From: CAZPWQ01 sp964590495 | Lineage (GTDB): Bacteria; Bacteroidota; Rhodothermia; Balneolales; Balneolaceae | Reading direction: 5' to 3' | Length of the DNA stretch: 42,032 nt | Assembly (NCBI GenBank): GCA_964590495.1 | Contig: CAZPWQ010000017.1 | Location: forward strand, 1 to 42,032 | In this document: positions 25,840-34,485 of the stretch, piece by piece | How the letters are laid out: the number at the start of each line of letters is the position of its first letter | Numbering within the stretch: the stretch's first letter is position 1 | Translations under genes and position numbers: made by a program | Notes under the pieces: model-generated | Databases searched by the model: none | What the model was told of the DNA's origin: nothing | Seen by the model: the letters and a program-made list of their open reading frames with translations, nothing else

Positions 25840-26763
25840 TTAAAGTGATTCCAGGATATTCAGATAGGAGTCGTACCGGTCGGGGTGAATTTTACCCTCC
25901 TCATAAGCTTTCATGACACCGCATTTTGGTTCATGGCTGTGTGTGCAGTTGTTGAACTTACAATTTCTGCGCGGTTCAAGCATCTCAGGAAAGAATAGAG
26001 AGAGTTCCCACGGTTCAATATCCACCAGTCCGAACTCTCTGATTCCGGGAGTATCTACAAGATATCCCCCGAAATGGAGCGGCAGAAGTTTAGCAAAAGT
26101 AGTAGTATGTTGCCCCTTTTCGTTATAAGAAGAAACTTCCAGGACTTTTCGGTCGATGTTCGGATCAAGATGATTCATAAGACTTGTTTTTCCAACCCCT
26201 GACGGACCGATAAAAACAGAGGTTTGATCGACTAATTCTTCTTTCAGGGCTTCAAGTGACGGTTCGTCATGTATGTTGGTTGTTAAAAAAGTATAGCCGA
26301 TCGACTGATATATTTCCTGCAAATCATCAAGATAATTCTGGTCACTTTCGGAAGCCAGATCCGTTTTATTTATAACGATTTTTGGGGGGATCTGATAGGC
26401 TTCGCAGGTCACCAGGAAACGATCCAGGAATCCTTGTTTTAACTTTGGCTTCCGAATGGAAAGAACAACAAAAGCGTGATCGATATTGGCAGCTAAAATC
26501 TGCTTCTCATGCTTGTGATGCGTGGACTGGCGAAGCAGATAATTTTTTCGCTCTTCAATTTCCTCAATACTGCCGCTGCCATCATCATTAATCGTAAATT
26601 TTACATAATCGCCGACAGCTATAGGATTGGTAACATCATGTTCTCTAAGGCGAAAACGTCCCGGCAGGCGGCATTTTATTGTATCTCCATTTTCTTCCGT
26701 GTAAACAACTTCATACCAACTACCTGTTGACTGAACTACACGTCCACGTCTTTTTTCCTCCAA
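25840..26763 (-). CDS. rsgA: Ribosome small-subunit maturation GTPase RsgA
   Basis: This 307-residue circularly permuted GTPase acts late in 30S subunit assembly. The N-terminal OB domain has S-T-G-S-W-Y-E-V at about 12-19. The GTPase motifs appear in the permuted order N-K-T-D (G4), G-P-S-G-V-G-K-T-S near 187 (G1) and D-T-P-G (G3). The C-terminal zinc knuckle C-K-F-N-N-C-T-H-S-H-E-P-K-C starts near 268, with all four ligands. The start codon is TTG at 26763; no upstream in-frame ATG gives a better match. Confidence 0.95.
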   Translation of the reverse strand: MEEKRRGRVVQSTGSWYEVVYTEENGDTIKCRLPGRFRLREHDVTNPIAVGDYVKFTINDDGSGSIEEIEERKNYLLRQSTHHKHEKQILAANIDHAFVVLSIRKPKLKQGFLDRFLVTCEAYQIPPKIVINKTDLASESDQNYLDDLQEIYQSIGYTFLTTNIHDEPSLEALKEELVDQTSVFIGPSGVGKTSLMNHLDPNIDRKVLEVSSYNEKGQHTTTFAKLLPLHFGGYLVDTPGIREFGLVDIEPWELSLFFPEMLEPRRNCKFNNCTHSHEPKCGVMKAYEEGKIHPDRYDSYLNILESL

Positions 26764-26815
26764 AATAAAATGAGTTTACATGATGTTTCTGTTAGCGGAA
26801 AATGTAACAAAAATA

Positions 26816-26844
26816 ATGAAGCCATCCCATAAAGATGGCTTCAT
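26816..26844 (-). terminator. Intrinsic terminator-like hairpin
   Basis: An 11-bp perfect stem (ATGAAGCCATC and its complement) with a 7-base loop is followed on the minus strand by TATTTTTG. It lies 26 bases downstream of a possible 30-codon ORF and upstream of rsgA, so it would end a short transcript from the 26870-27480 region. Confidence 0.65.
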
Positions 26845-26870
26845 ATTAAGTTAAAGATTTTTTAAAGCTG

Positions 26871-26963
26871 TTATTTTACAGCAAGTTCTTTGATTTCTCT
26901 CCTGGAGAAGGTATCGGAATTTGGGTGGCGAGATGTTTTCTGTTTAGCAGCCTTGAAAAACAT
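26871..26963 (-). CDS. Possible 30-residue basic protein
   Basis: A 30-codon minus-strand ORF starts at ATG 26963 and stops at 26871. The product starts M-F-F-K-A-A-K-Q-K and ends R-R-E-I-K-E-L-A-V-K. It is basic, has no signal or membrane segment, and is not a protein I recognise. The case for it is position: a strong terminator hairpin follows 26 bases later and no other gene accounts for that terminator. Against it, an in-frame stop lies two codons upstream, no promoter is visible, and the sequence just upstream is palindromic repeat. It could also be the 3' part of a non-coding RNA. Confidence 0.3.
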   Translation of the reverse strand: MFFKAAKQKTSRHPNSDTFSRREIKELAVK

Positions 26964-26988
26964 ATCTCAAAATGTAGCCGCGCGATCG

Positions 26989-27388
26989 TTACCAATCGTA
27001 CCTAACGGAACGTATCTGTTGGTAGGGCATGTATCAGGCTACCGACCAGATCTTCCTAACGGAAGATATATTGAAGCAGATAATAATTTATTCTTTCGGC
27101 TCTGGCTAAAAACGTCGAAAGATGTCATTCCTTCCTTGTTCGCCAGGTTAGGTCACGATTTCTCGAGAGAAAGGAGCCGGAGGATAGGTCGGAAAGCAAC
27201 AGACTGGGAACCCCAAGAGCAGATAGAACCGACCAGATCTGCATAACGGAAGATAAATCGCTATAGCTGTGAGGGAGCTCTGCTCCCGAACTTGCCGGCA
27301 TTACCGTTTCGTTCCGTCAGGAACGTCTGGTCGGTAGAAAATGAATTCCAATCATGTACATGTTCCGTTAGGAACATCTGGTGTAATG
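26989..27388. repeat. Cluster of five CCTAACGG hairpin modules
   Basis: Five related palindromic modules of about 37 bases lie in the rsgA-lon gap, at 26989-27025, 27039-27075 and 27226-27262, and inverted at 27302-27337 and 27352-27388. A typical module has an outer arm CTACCGACCAGA, an inner stem such as TCTTCC, a TAAC loop and the returning GGAAGA, sometimes closing with TTGGTAG. Inner stems vary (CGTACC/GGAACG, ATCTTCC/GGAAGAT, TGTTCC/GGAACA). Some substitutions keep pairing, as in GTTCC/GGAAC versus CTTCC/GGAAG. A GGGAGC-TCT-GCTCCC hairpin sits among them at about 27274-27288. Confidence 0.75.
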
Positions 27389-27423
27389 AATCGAATTAGG
27401 TTTTGGGTATTCTACAGGAGAAG

Positions 27424-27460
27424 GGATAAAAAAGCCTGTTCCGGTAAGGGAACAGGCTTT
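27424..27460 (-). terminator. Intrinsic terminator of lon
   Basis: On the minus strand, arms AAAGCCTGTTCC and GGAACAGGCTTT close a 6-base loop and are followed by a run of T (TTTATCCC). It begins 23 bases after the lon stop codon. Confidence 0.9.
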
Positions 27461-27482
27461 AAATTTTGCTGATTAAGATGAA

Positions 27483-30020
27483 TTATTCCATAATGATGGT
27501 TTCTTCTGTGGAGTCTTTCGTGTTCGCTGCATGACCATTTCTTGTTTTATACTCATCGCTTATTTTAAAGCGTTCTGCCGGATCTTTTACCGGCTCATCT
27601 TCAAGTACTATGCCCAGTAACGGATCCATTCGTTCAAGGTACTTGATTTTCAGATCGCCGAGCACATCCTTCTCTATCTCCTCAACATCCTTTTCATTTT
27701 TTTGAGGCAACAGAACTTTTTCGATACCGGCACGTTTGGCGGCAAGCACTTTTTCTTTGATACCACCTACCGGCAGCACAAGTCCCCTCAAGGTAATTTC
27801 GCCCGTCATTGCGAGTGTTCCTTTAACCTTTCGCTGGGTGAAAATAGATGCTACCGCTGAGAAAATTGATACACCGGCTGAAGGACCATCTTTGGGTACC
27901 GCTCCCTTGGGCACGTGGATATGCAGATCCCAATATTTAAATGCTTCTTCCGGTATGTTCAACTCATCCGAATGGGCGCGGAGATACGACATGGCAAGCA
28001 TGGCCGACTCTTTCATCACATCCCCAAGCTGTCCTGTCATATGAAGTTTCCCGCTTCCTTTTGAGACGCTGGCTTCGATAAAAAGAATGTCACCGCCATA
28101 CGGGGTCCATGCAAGACCGGTGGCTACCCCCGGCACTTTTGTTCGTTCGGCCACTTCGGAAAAGTATTTTCGCTTACCAAGATATTCCTGTACTTCGTTT
28201 ACTCCTACGGTATATTGCTCTTCGTCTTTACCCTTGGCGATTTTTGCTGCAACACCACGGCAAAGTGAACCTATTTCACGTTCAAGTGATCGGACGCCCG
28301 ATTCCCGGGTATATTCCTCAATAATTTTTTCTATAGCCTGAGAGGTGATTTTTATCTGGTCCTCGTTCAGCCCGTTTTCTTTTATCTGTTTCGGGATAAG
28401 ATGATCTTTTGCAATTTCCCGTTTTTCCTGCAGGGTATACCCGCTGATATTTATAATTTCCATACGATCCCGCAGAGGAGCTGGGATCGTATCAAGTGAA
28501 TTTGCCGTTGCAATAAACATTACGCGGGAAAGATCATATTCCAGCTCCAGGTAATTGTCGGCAAAACTGTCATTCTGTTCCGGATCAAGCACCTCGAGCA
28601 GTGCGGAAGTTGGATCGCCCCGGTAATCGGATCCGACTTTATCAATTTCATCAAGCATGATCACCGGATTACCTTTCCCGGCTTTTTTCATCGACCGGAG
28701 AATTCGCCCGGGCAATGCACCAATATAGGTTCGCCTGTGTCCCCGGATCTCCGCTTCATCATGTATACCGCCGAGACTGAACCGTTCGAATTTCCTGTTC
28801 AAGGCACGTGAAATAGATTTGCCCAGTGAAGTCTTGCCAACACCGGGAGGGCCGTAAAAGCAGAGGATAGGGGCCTTCATATCGCTCTTGAGCTTCAGCA
28901 CAGCTAAATATTCGACAATTCGTTTCTTTACTTTTTCCAGCCCGTAATGGTCTTCATCAAGTACTTTCTGGGCATTGTCGAGATCCAGATTATCATCCGA
29001 ATATTCACCCCACGGCAGATCAAGTATCCATTCGAGATAATTGTGGATAACACCGTAGTTCGGAGACGTATTCGGAGTGCGATCGAGACGCGTCAACTCT
29101 TTTTCAAAAGTTTCTTTCGCCTCTTCCGGCAGATTTTTTTCTTTTGCTCTTTGGCGCAGTTTGTCAATTTCCTGATGTTCGCCATCTTCACCGAGAGCTT
29201 CCTGTATCGCTTTCATTTGCTGGCGGAGATAAAAATCACGCTGCTGTTCGTCAATATCGGATTTTACCTTTGAGCGGATTTCCTCACTGAGGTTCAAAAC
29301 CTGCAGTTCTTTGTTCAGGAACTCCATGACGCGCTCAAGGCGACGCGAAAATTTCCTTATCTCGAGTACTTCCTGCTTGTCGGCCGTCGAGACATTCAGG
29401 TTCGACGAAATAAAATTAAGCATGAAAGTGGGACTGCTGATATTGTTTATAGCAACCGAAGCTTCTGAGGGGATGTTGGGTGACAGGTTAATAATTTTAC
29501 TTGCTGTCTCTTTAACCGATCGTGTAGAGGCATCCAGCTCGACTCCCGAGATATCCATCTCCTGTCGAAATGACTCAACAGTAGCCCTGAAGTACGGATC
29601 TTTTTGCAGAAATTCTTTAATAATGAATGTAGTTTTCCCCTGTATCACGATACTTTTGCTGCCATCCGGCATTTTGATAAGCTTCAGAATCTGAGCCACC
29701 GTACCTATCTGGTAAAGATCGTCACTGTCGGGATCTTCATCTTCTTCATTTTTCTGGCTGATTACCCCGATCGTTTTATTGGATTCATAGGCATCTTTCA
29801 CCAGCTTAAGTGAGCGGTCTCGTCCCACTGTTATAGGCACCACAACACCGGGGAAGAGGACAGTATTCTTCAGGGGAAGTATCGGCAGTTCATCCGGTAT
29901 TTCTGATTGTGTGAGTTCTTTCTCCTCTTCTTCCGACATAAGAGGGATAGCTTGCTCAAAATCATCAAATTCATCCTCGATGTCTTCGAAGTTGGCTATG
30001 TTTTTGAACATATTATTCAT
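27483..30020 (-). CDS. lon: ATP-dependent protease Lon
   Basis: This 845-residue AAA+ protease degrades misfolded and regulatory proteins. An acidic leader of about 40 residues (E-D-I-E-D-E-F-D-D-F-E) is followed by the LON substrate-binding domain (L-P-I-L-P-L-K-N-T-V-L-F-P), a coiled-coil region, and the AAA+ module with Walker A G-P-P-G-V-G-K-T-S near 393. The serine-lysine protease domain has the nucleophile in K-D-G-P-S-A-G-V near 714 and the Lys in G-G-I-K-E-K near 757. ATGs at 30020 and 30011 are both possible. The gene is a single unit with its own terminator; its promoter region contains the scaffold gap. Confidence 0.97.
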   Translation of the reverse strand: MNNMFKNIANFEDIEDEFDDFEQAIPLMSEEEEKELTQSEIPDELPILPLKNTVLFPGVVVPITVGRDRSLKLVKDAYESNKTIGVISQKNEEDEDPDSDDLYQIGTVAQILKLIKMPDGSKSIVIQGKTTFIIKEFLQKDPYFRATVESFRQEMDISGVELDASTRSVKETASKIINLSPNIPSEASVAINNISSPTFMLNFISSNLNVSTADKQEVLEIRKFSRRLERVMEFLNKELQVLNLSEEIRSKVKSDIDEQQRDFYLRQQMKAIQEALGEDGEHQEIDKLRQRAKEKNLPEEAKETFEKELTRLDRTPNTSPNYGVIHNYLEWILDLPWGEYSDDNLDLDNAQKVLDEDHYGLEKVKKRIVEYLAVLKLKSDMKAPILCFYGPPGVGKTSLGKSISRALNRKFERFSLGGIHDEAEIRGHRRTYIGALPGRILRSMKKAGKGNPVIMLDEIDKVGSDYRGDPTSALLEVLDPEQNDSFADNYLELEYDLSRVMFIATANSLDTIPAPLRDRMEIINISGYTLQEKREIAKDHLIPKQIKENGLNEDQIKITSQAIEKIIEEYTRESGVRSLEREIGSLCRGVAAKIAKGKDEEQYTVGVNEVQEYLGKRKYFSEVAERTKVPGVATGLAWTPYGGDILFIEASVSKGSGKLHMTGQLGDVMKESAMLAMSYLRAHSDELNIPEEAFKYWDLHIHVPKGAVPKDGPSAGVSIFSAVASIFTQRKVKGTLAMTGEITLRGLVLPVGGIKEKVLAAKRAGIEKVLLPQKNEKDVEEIEKDVLGDLKIKYLERMDPLLGIVLEDEPVKDPAERFKISDEYKTRNGHAANTKDSTEETIIME

Positions 30021-30416
30021 GAAAAAAATTTAATGTTTTTATTCGTCAGTTATTATGTCCTGCAAATAAAGAGCCAACATGCACGTATCTACCATTTAGT
30101 CATGGTTACTGGCAAAATAACAATTTGTAAGCTAATTAATTNNNNNNNNNNNNNNNNNNNNNNNNNNNNNNNNNNNNNNNNNNNNNNNNNNNNNNNNNNN
30201 NNNNNNNNNNNNNNNNNNNNNNNNNNNNNNNNNNNNNNNNNATCTACCATTTAGTCATGGTTACTGGCAAAATAACAATTTGTAAGCTAATTAATTATTT
30301 CCCTTGACAGGTTGGCATGAATTAGCCAGTATTTTAAAAATCACCTCTAAGAACATGCAACATAATGAGGCACAGCTAATTACCATATTAATATTATTTT
30401 TGGTGAGAAATGCAGG
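30021..30416. other. lon upstream region with scaffold gap
   Basis: No gene is seen. Positions 30142-30241 are 100 N. The 55 bases before the gap (30087-30141) are repeated exactly after it (30242-30296), which suggests two contigs that overlap by 55 bases and were joined with a placeholder gap. If so, the true intergenic length is about 241 bases. No exact TAnnTTTG promoter box for lon was found in the visible sequence. Confidence 0.9.
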
Positions 30417-31973
30417 TTAAAAGTGCAACTGAAGCCCTGCAAAGGCCCCTCCGGCAAATTCAGAAGTTAACGTGTGAGAGCGCATAATTATTTGTGTACC
30501 AAGCTTAAAATCCCAGTAGCGGGATTCGAAACCGGTTCCAAAACCAATATTAGTGGGTGCTTCGGTAGCTATTTTTGTGCCTAAACGGATGGGTATTTGC
30601 TGATGGGGACGTAATTCCATGCCCAGATGTACAGCTAAGTTGGTAGTTGTAAAAGCCGTGTTATTGAGGCCCAATGTCAGGTCACTGATGAGCTTTAGTC
30701 TGTTTATTTCAAATAGCATGCCGGTGTTTACAGATGTTGGCAGTATTTGTACAAACCCGGACCGGTTTTGGGAATCGGTATTAAAAAAAGGATTTGGAAG
30801 TGAGGTTGCCTGATCGAAATAGGCAAGATATTGACCGCTGGCCCCGGTAAACATGGTTGGGGCTATTTCCTGTTGATCATTTTGTATGGAATCCTGACTG
30901 GAAGACATTTGCAGCGGTTGATCATAGTAACGGACGGCACCGATGTCAGTAACCGAAAAAGAAATTCGCAACGATTTGTTGATTTCAGCGTGTGCGCGAT
31001 TTTCTTTCTCCGTCGGCAGATCTCCCCCCAGTGGAATAAGATAAGTGAAACCAAAATCAAAGCCGATACCATAACCGCCTGCTTTTGAGGCAATCTGCCG
31101 ATCCATTGTGCCTGAAATAGCTTGTTGAATATCTGCAGTTGAGATATAGGAAGCGGTAGCTCTGCTGAAATCACCGGTTGAACGGAACGAAAAATCGCTG
31201 TTATAAACAATTTCTCCAGTGTCTGAAATCAAATAGTGGGCATCATAATGCAGATCATGATGCATACCGCTTATAACTAATTTGGGAGCTATGCCTACAT
31301 AAAGCTTACTGAGACGGGGAATAAGTCCGTTGATAATGGTAAACTCGCGGCCATACCCGAAAGAAAATTCATAAAGCTGCTGTTTTTGCTGGTTGAGTGT
31401 GAAATCACGAATACGTTCATCGTTCTTATCCTGAAATTCAGAAGAATACCATCCCCGCCCCGTTTCAATTCTTGATCCCATTCTGGATCGGATTGCAAAG
31501 GAATAGGCTTCGTCATCCTTTTGCAATAAAAATCCGGCAATAATCATATCTGCACGATTCATATGTTGAGCCGTAACATTATCCTCTCTATAGTTTTCGT
31601 TCAGCAGAAGGTTACGCTGTTCACTGGTAATCAAATTACTGCCTGCAGTGTATGGATAAAAGCTGCTTTTGAAATTCGATATCTGAGTATTTGCAGAAGC
31701 TGCAGAAAGTACAGGTTCATAGGTCAGTCCAATATGGCCAAGTCCTATATGTAGTCGTCCCTCATGACTCGGAATCGTAAGATTGGCGGGGTTCAGGAAT
31801 GATGCTTCAAAGCCGCTTAGATACGCTGTTCCGCCCCCACCCAGCGCCATATTATCAGCACTGATAGCGGGTTGTGCAGCGAGATCGGCTGATTTAAGAA
31901 ACAGGCTGAATGTTGCCAGTAAGCCGATGATAGCCACCTTCGTAAAATACGTGCTATATTCTTTTTTTAGCAT
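30417..31973 (-). CDS. DUF5723-like outer-membrane protein
   Basis: About 518 residues from the ATG at 31973. The signal peptide runs to about residue 34 (L-A-A-Q). The mature chain starts with A-D-N-M-A-L-G-G-G-G-T-A-Y-L-S-G-F-E-A-S and F-L-N-P-A-N-L, like the start of PorV/FadL-like barrels of Bacteroidota. Amphipathic strands follow, and it ends in F-A-G-L-Q-L-H-F with a terminal aromatic residue, as expected for a barrel protein. DUF5723 is the closest family I can suggest. An upstream in-frame ATG at 32021 would overlap the helicase gene and lacks an export signal at its front. It lies 19 bases after that gene, so they are cotranscribed. Confidence 0.65.
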   Translation of the reverse strand: MLKKEYSTYFTKVAIIGLLATFSLFLKSADLAAQPAISADNMALGGGGTAYLSGFEASFLNPANLTIPSHEGRLHIGLGHIGLTYEPVLSAASANTQISNFKSSFYPYTAGSNLITSEQRNLLLNENYREDNVTAQHMNRADMIIAGFLLQKDDEAYSFAIRSRMGSRIETGRGWYSSEFQDKNDERIRDFTLNQQKQQLYEFSFGYGREFTIINGLIPRLSKLYVGIAPKLVISGMHHDLHYDAHYLISDTGEIVYNSDFSFRSTGDFSRATASYISTADIQQAISGTMDRQIASKAGGYGIGFDFGFTYLIPLGGDLPTEKENRAHAEINKSLRISFSVTDIGAVRYYDQPLQMSSSQDSIQNDQQEIAPTMFTGASGQYLAYFDQATSLPNPFFNTDSQNRSGFVQILPTSVNTGMLFEINRLKLISDLTLGLNNTAFTTTNLAVHLGMELRPHQQIPIRLGTKIATEAPTNIGFGTGFESRYWDFKLGTQIIMRSHTLTSEFAGGAFAGLQLHF

Positions 31974-31992
31974 AATTAATTGATGCCGCCGT

Positions 31993-34263
31993 TTACTCGA
32001 CAACCTGGAGTTTTGCGACACGTAACATCAGAGTTTTGCGCCCGCGGTTTTTAAAGAAAACAACCACTTTTGATTTTTCGCCCTGTCCCGTTCTGCTGAT
32101 AATTTTTCCTCGTCCGAAAATATTATGTTCAACTTTTGCACCAACCTGGAAAGGGTCTTCATCGGGGTTATCGTAATGTATGGATGTATTTCCAGAATTC
32201 CGGTTATTTTTATTGTAGAGCGGTTTTTTCCAGTCATACTCCACTTTTGTGTTGCTGTCAGTGCCATTTCCATTAGCAGAGTTATTATCTGAAAACTTGT
32301 CTGTATTTTGTTTAAGTGATGCTCCCGTTTCGGTTCGGACTACATCAGGACTCACCTCATCCAAAAACCTTGAACGCATTTTTGCCTGTTCTTCACCATA
32401 TTTGTAACGGCTGCGGCAGTGACTGAAAAACAACTGGTCCTGTGCCCGCGTGATAGCTACGTAAAACAACCGCCTTTCCTCTTCAATATCCGTTTCTTCC
32501 GTATTTCGGCTTCCGACAGGGAAGAGGTCTTCTTCAAGTCCGACTACAAATACAGCCGGAAATTCAAGTCCTTTCGCAGCATGCACGGTCATCATTGTCA
32601 CGGCCGGTTTATCTTCATCATATTTGTCGGTATCCGTAATCAGGCTGATCTCCTGCAGGAATGAGCTGAGTTTTGGGTTATTATTGCTTTTTTCATAATA
32701 GGAGATAGCATTTTGGAGTTCGAGTATGTTTTCGCGCCGCGTCATCGATTTTGGAGAATTTTCTTCTACAAGCGATTTCATATATCCTGATTTATTCAGA
32801 AGCTTCTTGGTGATATCGGTAAGTTTTTCATCTTCTTCCAAATCCTCTTTTAATTCGTTGATCATTTTTACAAAATTGCGGACACTTTTTTCCGCCGGCT
32901 TGTAAAGATCCAGTCTGTCCACATTTTCAAGTACTTTCCAAAGCGAACGGCCCGATTTTCGCGCTTGGGACATCAAATCGTGCAGCGATTTGTTGCCGAT
33001 GCCGCGGGAGGGCTCATTAATGATTCGTATGAGGTTGGTATCATCATCAGGGTTAGTCAGCAGTGTTAAATAGGCGACAACGTCTTTAACTTCCTTGCGC
33101 TGGTAAAACGACAATCCGCCTACGAGCTGATAAGTAATACCTTTGCGGCGGAATGTTTCTTCGAAAACACGGCTCTGGTAGTTCGTACGATACAATACGG
33201 CAAAGTCGTTGTACTCGTAACCGTGACGTATTTTAAGCTCTTTAATGTAATTCGCCACCCGGTTGGCTTCATCACGTTCGTCATAATTATCGAGTACAGT
33301 GATCATTTCCCCCATGTTATTATCGGTCCAGAGGGTCTTATTCAACTGCTCGGTATTTCGCTTGATAATGGAATCCGCGACTTTCAAAATTGCTTTGGTA
33401 GATCTGTAATTTTGTTCGAGCGGGATTTCCACAGCATCTTCATAATCATTCTTGAAATTCAGAATGTTGCCGATATCGGCACCCCGGAATGAATAGATAC
33501 TTTGGGCGTCGTCACCTACCACGCATAGGTTGCGATACTTATTAGCAAGCATATTGGTGACTGTATACTGGGCATGATTGGTATCCTGGTACTCATCAAT
33601 CAAAATATACTTATATCGATCCTGGTATTTTTCAAGTATATCCCCGTGTTCCCGGAAAAGTTCAATGGGCTTTATCAAAAGATCGTCAAAATCCATGGCA
33701 TTGTTATGCTTCAGCCGTTCAATATAGTATCTGTAAATTTTGGCTGTAATATCATCAAGCGTACTGTGGACGAACCTCTCGTTATAGGTATCGGGATTGA
33801 TCAGCTCGTTTTTAGCGTCACTGATTCGCCGTTGAATGGTACGCGGCTGGATTTCCTTTGGATCATAATTATTTTCACGAAGCAGTTGTTTGATAGCATT
33901 TTTCGAATCGTCGGTATCGTAAATGGAATAATTGGAGGTGAAACCGATTTTTCCCGCCTCGAAACGCAAAATTTTAGAGAAGACCGAGTGGAATGTTCCC
34001 ATCCAGAGCCTGCTTGCTTCATCACCGATCAGCTGACGGATACGGTCTTTCATTTCATTCGCTGCCTTGTTGGTAAAAGTAAGAGCAAGTATTTCGTCGG
34101 GGTGAGCCTTTTGCTGCTGAATCAGGTAAGCAATCCGATACGTAAGTACGCGGGTCTTCCCACTTCCGGCACCCGCAACAATTAAAAGCGGTCCGTCGGT
34201 ATGTCTGACAGCTTCACGCTGCTGTTGATTTAAATCGTTTAAAAAATCTGGTTCTTTTGGCAT
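31993..34263 (-). CDS. pcrA: UvrD/PcrA-type DNA helicase
   Basis: This 756-residue superfamily 1A 3'-5' helicase acts in repair and replication restart. Motif I G-A-G-S-G-K-T is at about 32-38 after the Q motif L-N-x-x-Q-x-x-A-V. Motif II D-E-Y-Q-D-T-N, motif III G-D-D-A-Q-S-I-Y-S-F-R-G-A, motif IV L-E-Q-N-Y-R-S and motif V/VI sequences T-V-H-A-A-K-G-L-E-F and V-A-I-T-R-A are all visible. The C terminus has an Asn/Ser-rich linker followed by a Tudor-like module (V-G-A-K-V-E-H-N-I-F-G-R-G-K-I) that in PcrA contacts RNA polymerase. The length is typical. Confidence 0.95.
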   Translation of the reverse strand: MPKEPDFLNDLNQQQREAVRHTDGPLLIVAGAGSGKTRVLTYRIAYLIQQQKAHPDEILALTFTNKAANEMKDRIRQLIGDEASRLWMGTFHSVFSKILRFEAGKIGFTSNYSIYDTDDSKNAIKQLLRENNYDPKEIQPRTIQRRISDAKNELINPDTYNERFVHSTLDDITAKIYRYYIERLKHNNAMDFDDLLIKPIELFREHGDILEKYQDRYKYILIDEYQDTNHAQYTVTNMLANKYRNLCVVGDDAQSIYSFRGADIGNILNFKNDYEDAVEIPLEQNYRSTKAILKVADSIIKRNTEQLNKTLWTDNNMGEMITVLDNYDERDEANRVANYIKELKIRHGYEYNDFAVLYRTNYQSRVFEETFRRKGITYQLVGGLSFYQRKEVKDVVAYLTLLTNPDDDTNLIRIINEPSRGIGNKSLHDLMSQARKSGRSLWKVLENVDRLDLYKPAEKSVRNFVKMINELKEDLEEDEKLTDITKKLLNKSGYMKSLVEENSPKSMTRRENILELQNAISYYEKSNNNPKLSSFLQEISLITDTDKYDEDKPAVTMMTVHAAKGLEFPAVFVVGLEEDLFPVGSRNTEETDIEEERRLFYVAITRAQDQLFFSHCRSRYKYGEEQAKMRSRFLDEVSPDVVRTETGASLKQNTDKFSDNNSANGNGTDSNTKVEYDWKKPLYNKNNRNSGNTSIHYDNPDEDPFQVGAKVEHNIFGRGKIISRTGQGEKSKVVVFFKNRGRKTLMLRVAKLQVVE

Positions 34264-34350
34264 AAAACTGTTTAAAATATTAACTCTTTTACTTCTTGTA
34301 GCTGTTTGACCGGAAGGATTGACTTCCTAATACTGATCCACCCGCGAATA

Positions 34351-34390
34351 TCCCCCTTACCAAAGGGGGGAATAAAAGGGGGTTGTTGGA
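34351..34390. repeat. CCCCCTT/AAGGGGG intergenic hairpin
   Basis: TCCCCCTTACCAAAGGGGGG forms a 7-bp stem with a short loop, and a second AAAAGGGGGTT copy follows. It lies between valS and the helicase gene. Similar C5TT/AAG5 hairpins are familiar dispersed repeats in Bacteroidota and cyanobacteria. No T-run follows, so it is not read as a terminator. Confidence 0.6.
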
Positions 34391-34485
34391 CCATCTATAA
34401 CATTGGCTCAAAACCTGATTAAGGAAAATATTTATTTTTCCTTTTCATCTTCCTATTTCTTTATCCACCCATCAATACTGCAAAA

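Noticed and set aside
26890..27246. Plus-strand open frame of 118 codons between rsgA and lon
   Set aside because: It runs through the palindromic repeat modules, its product resembles no protein family, and part of it is antisense to the terminator-linked small ORF.
30087..30296. 55-base direct repeat as attachment sites or target duplication of a mobile element
   Set aside because: The copies abut a run of exactly 100 N on both sides, which is better explained as overlapping contig ends.
33574..34185. Plus-strand open frame of 203 codons opposite the PcrA-type helicase gene
   Set aside because: It is fully antisense to conserved helicase motifs and has no independent support.
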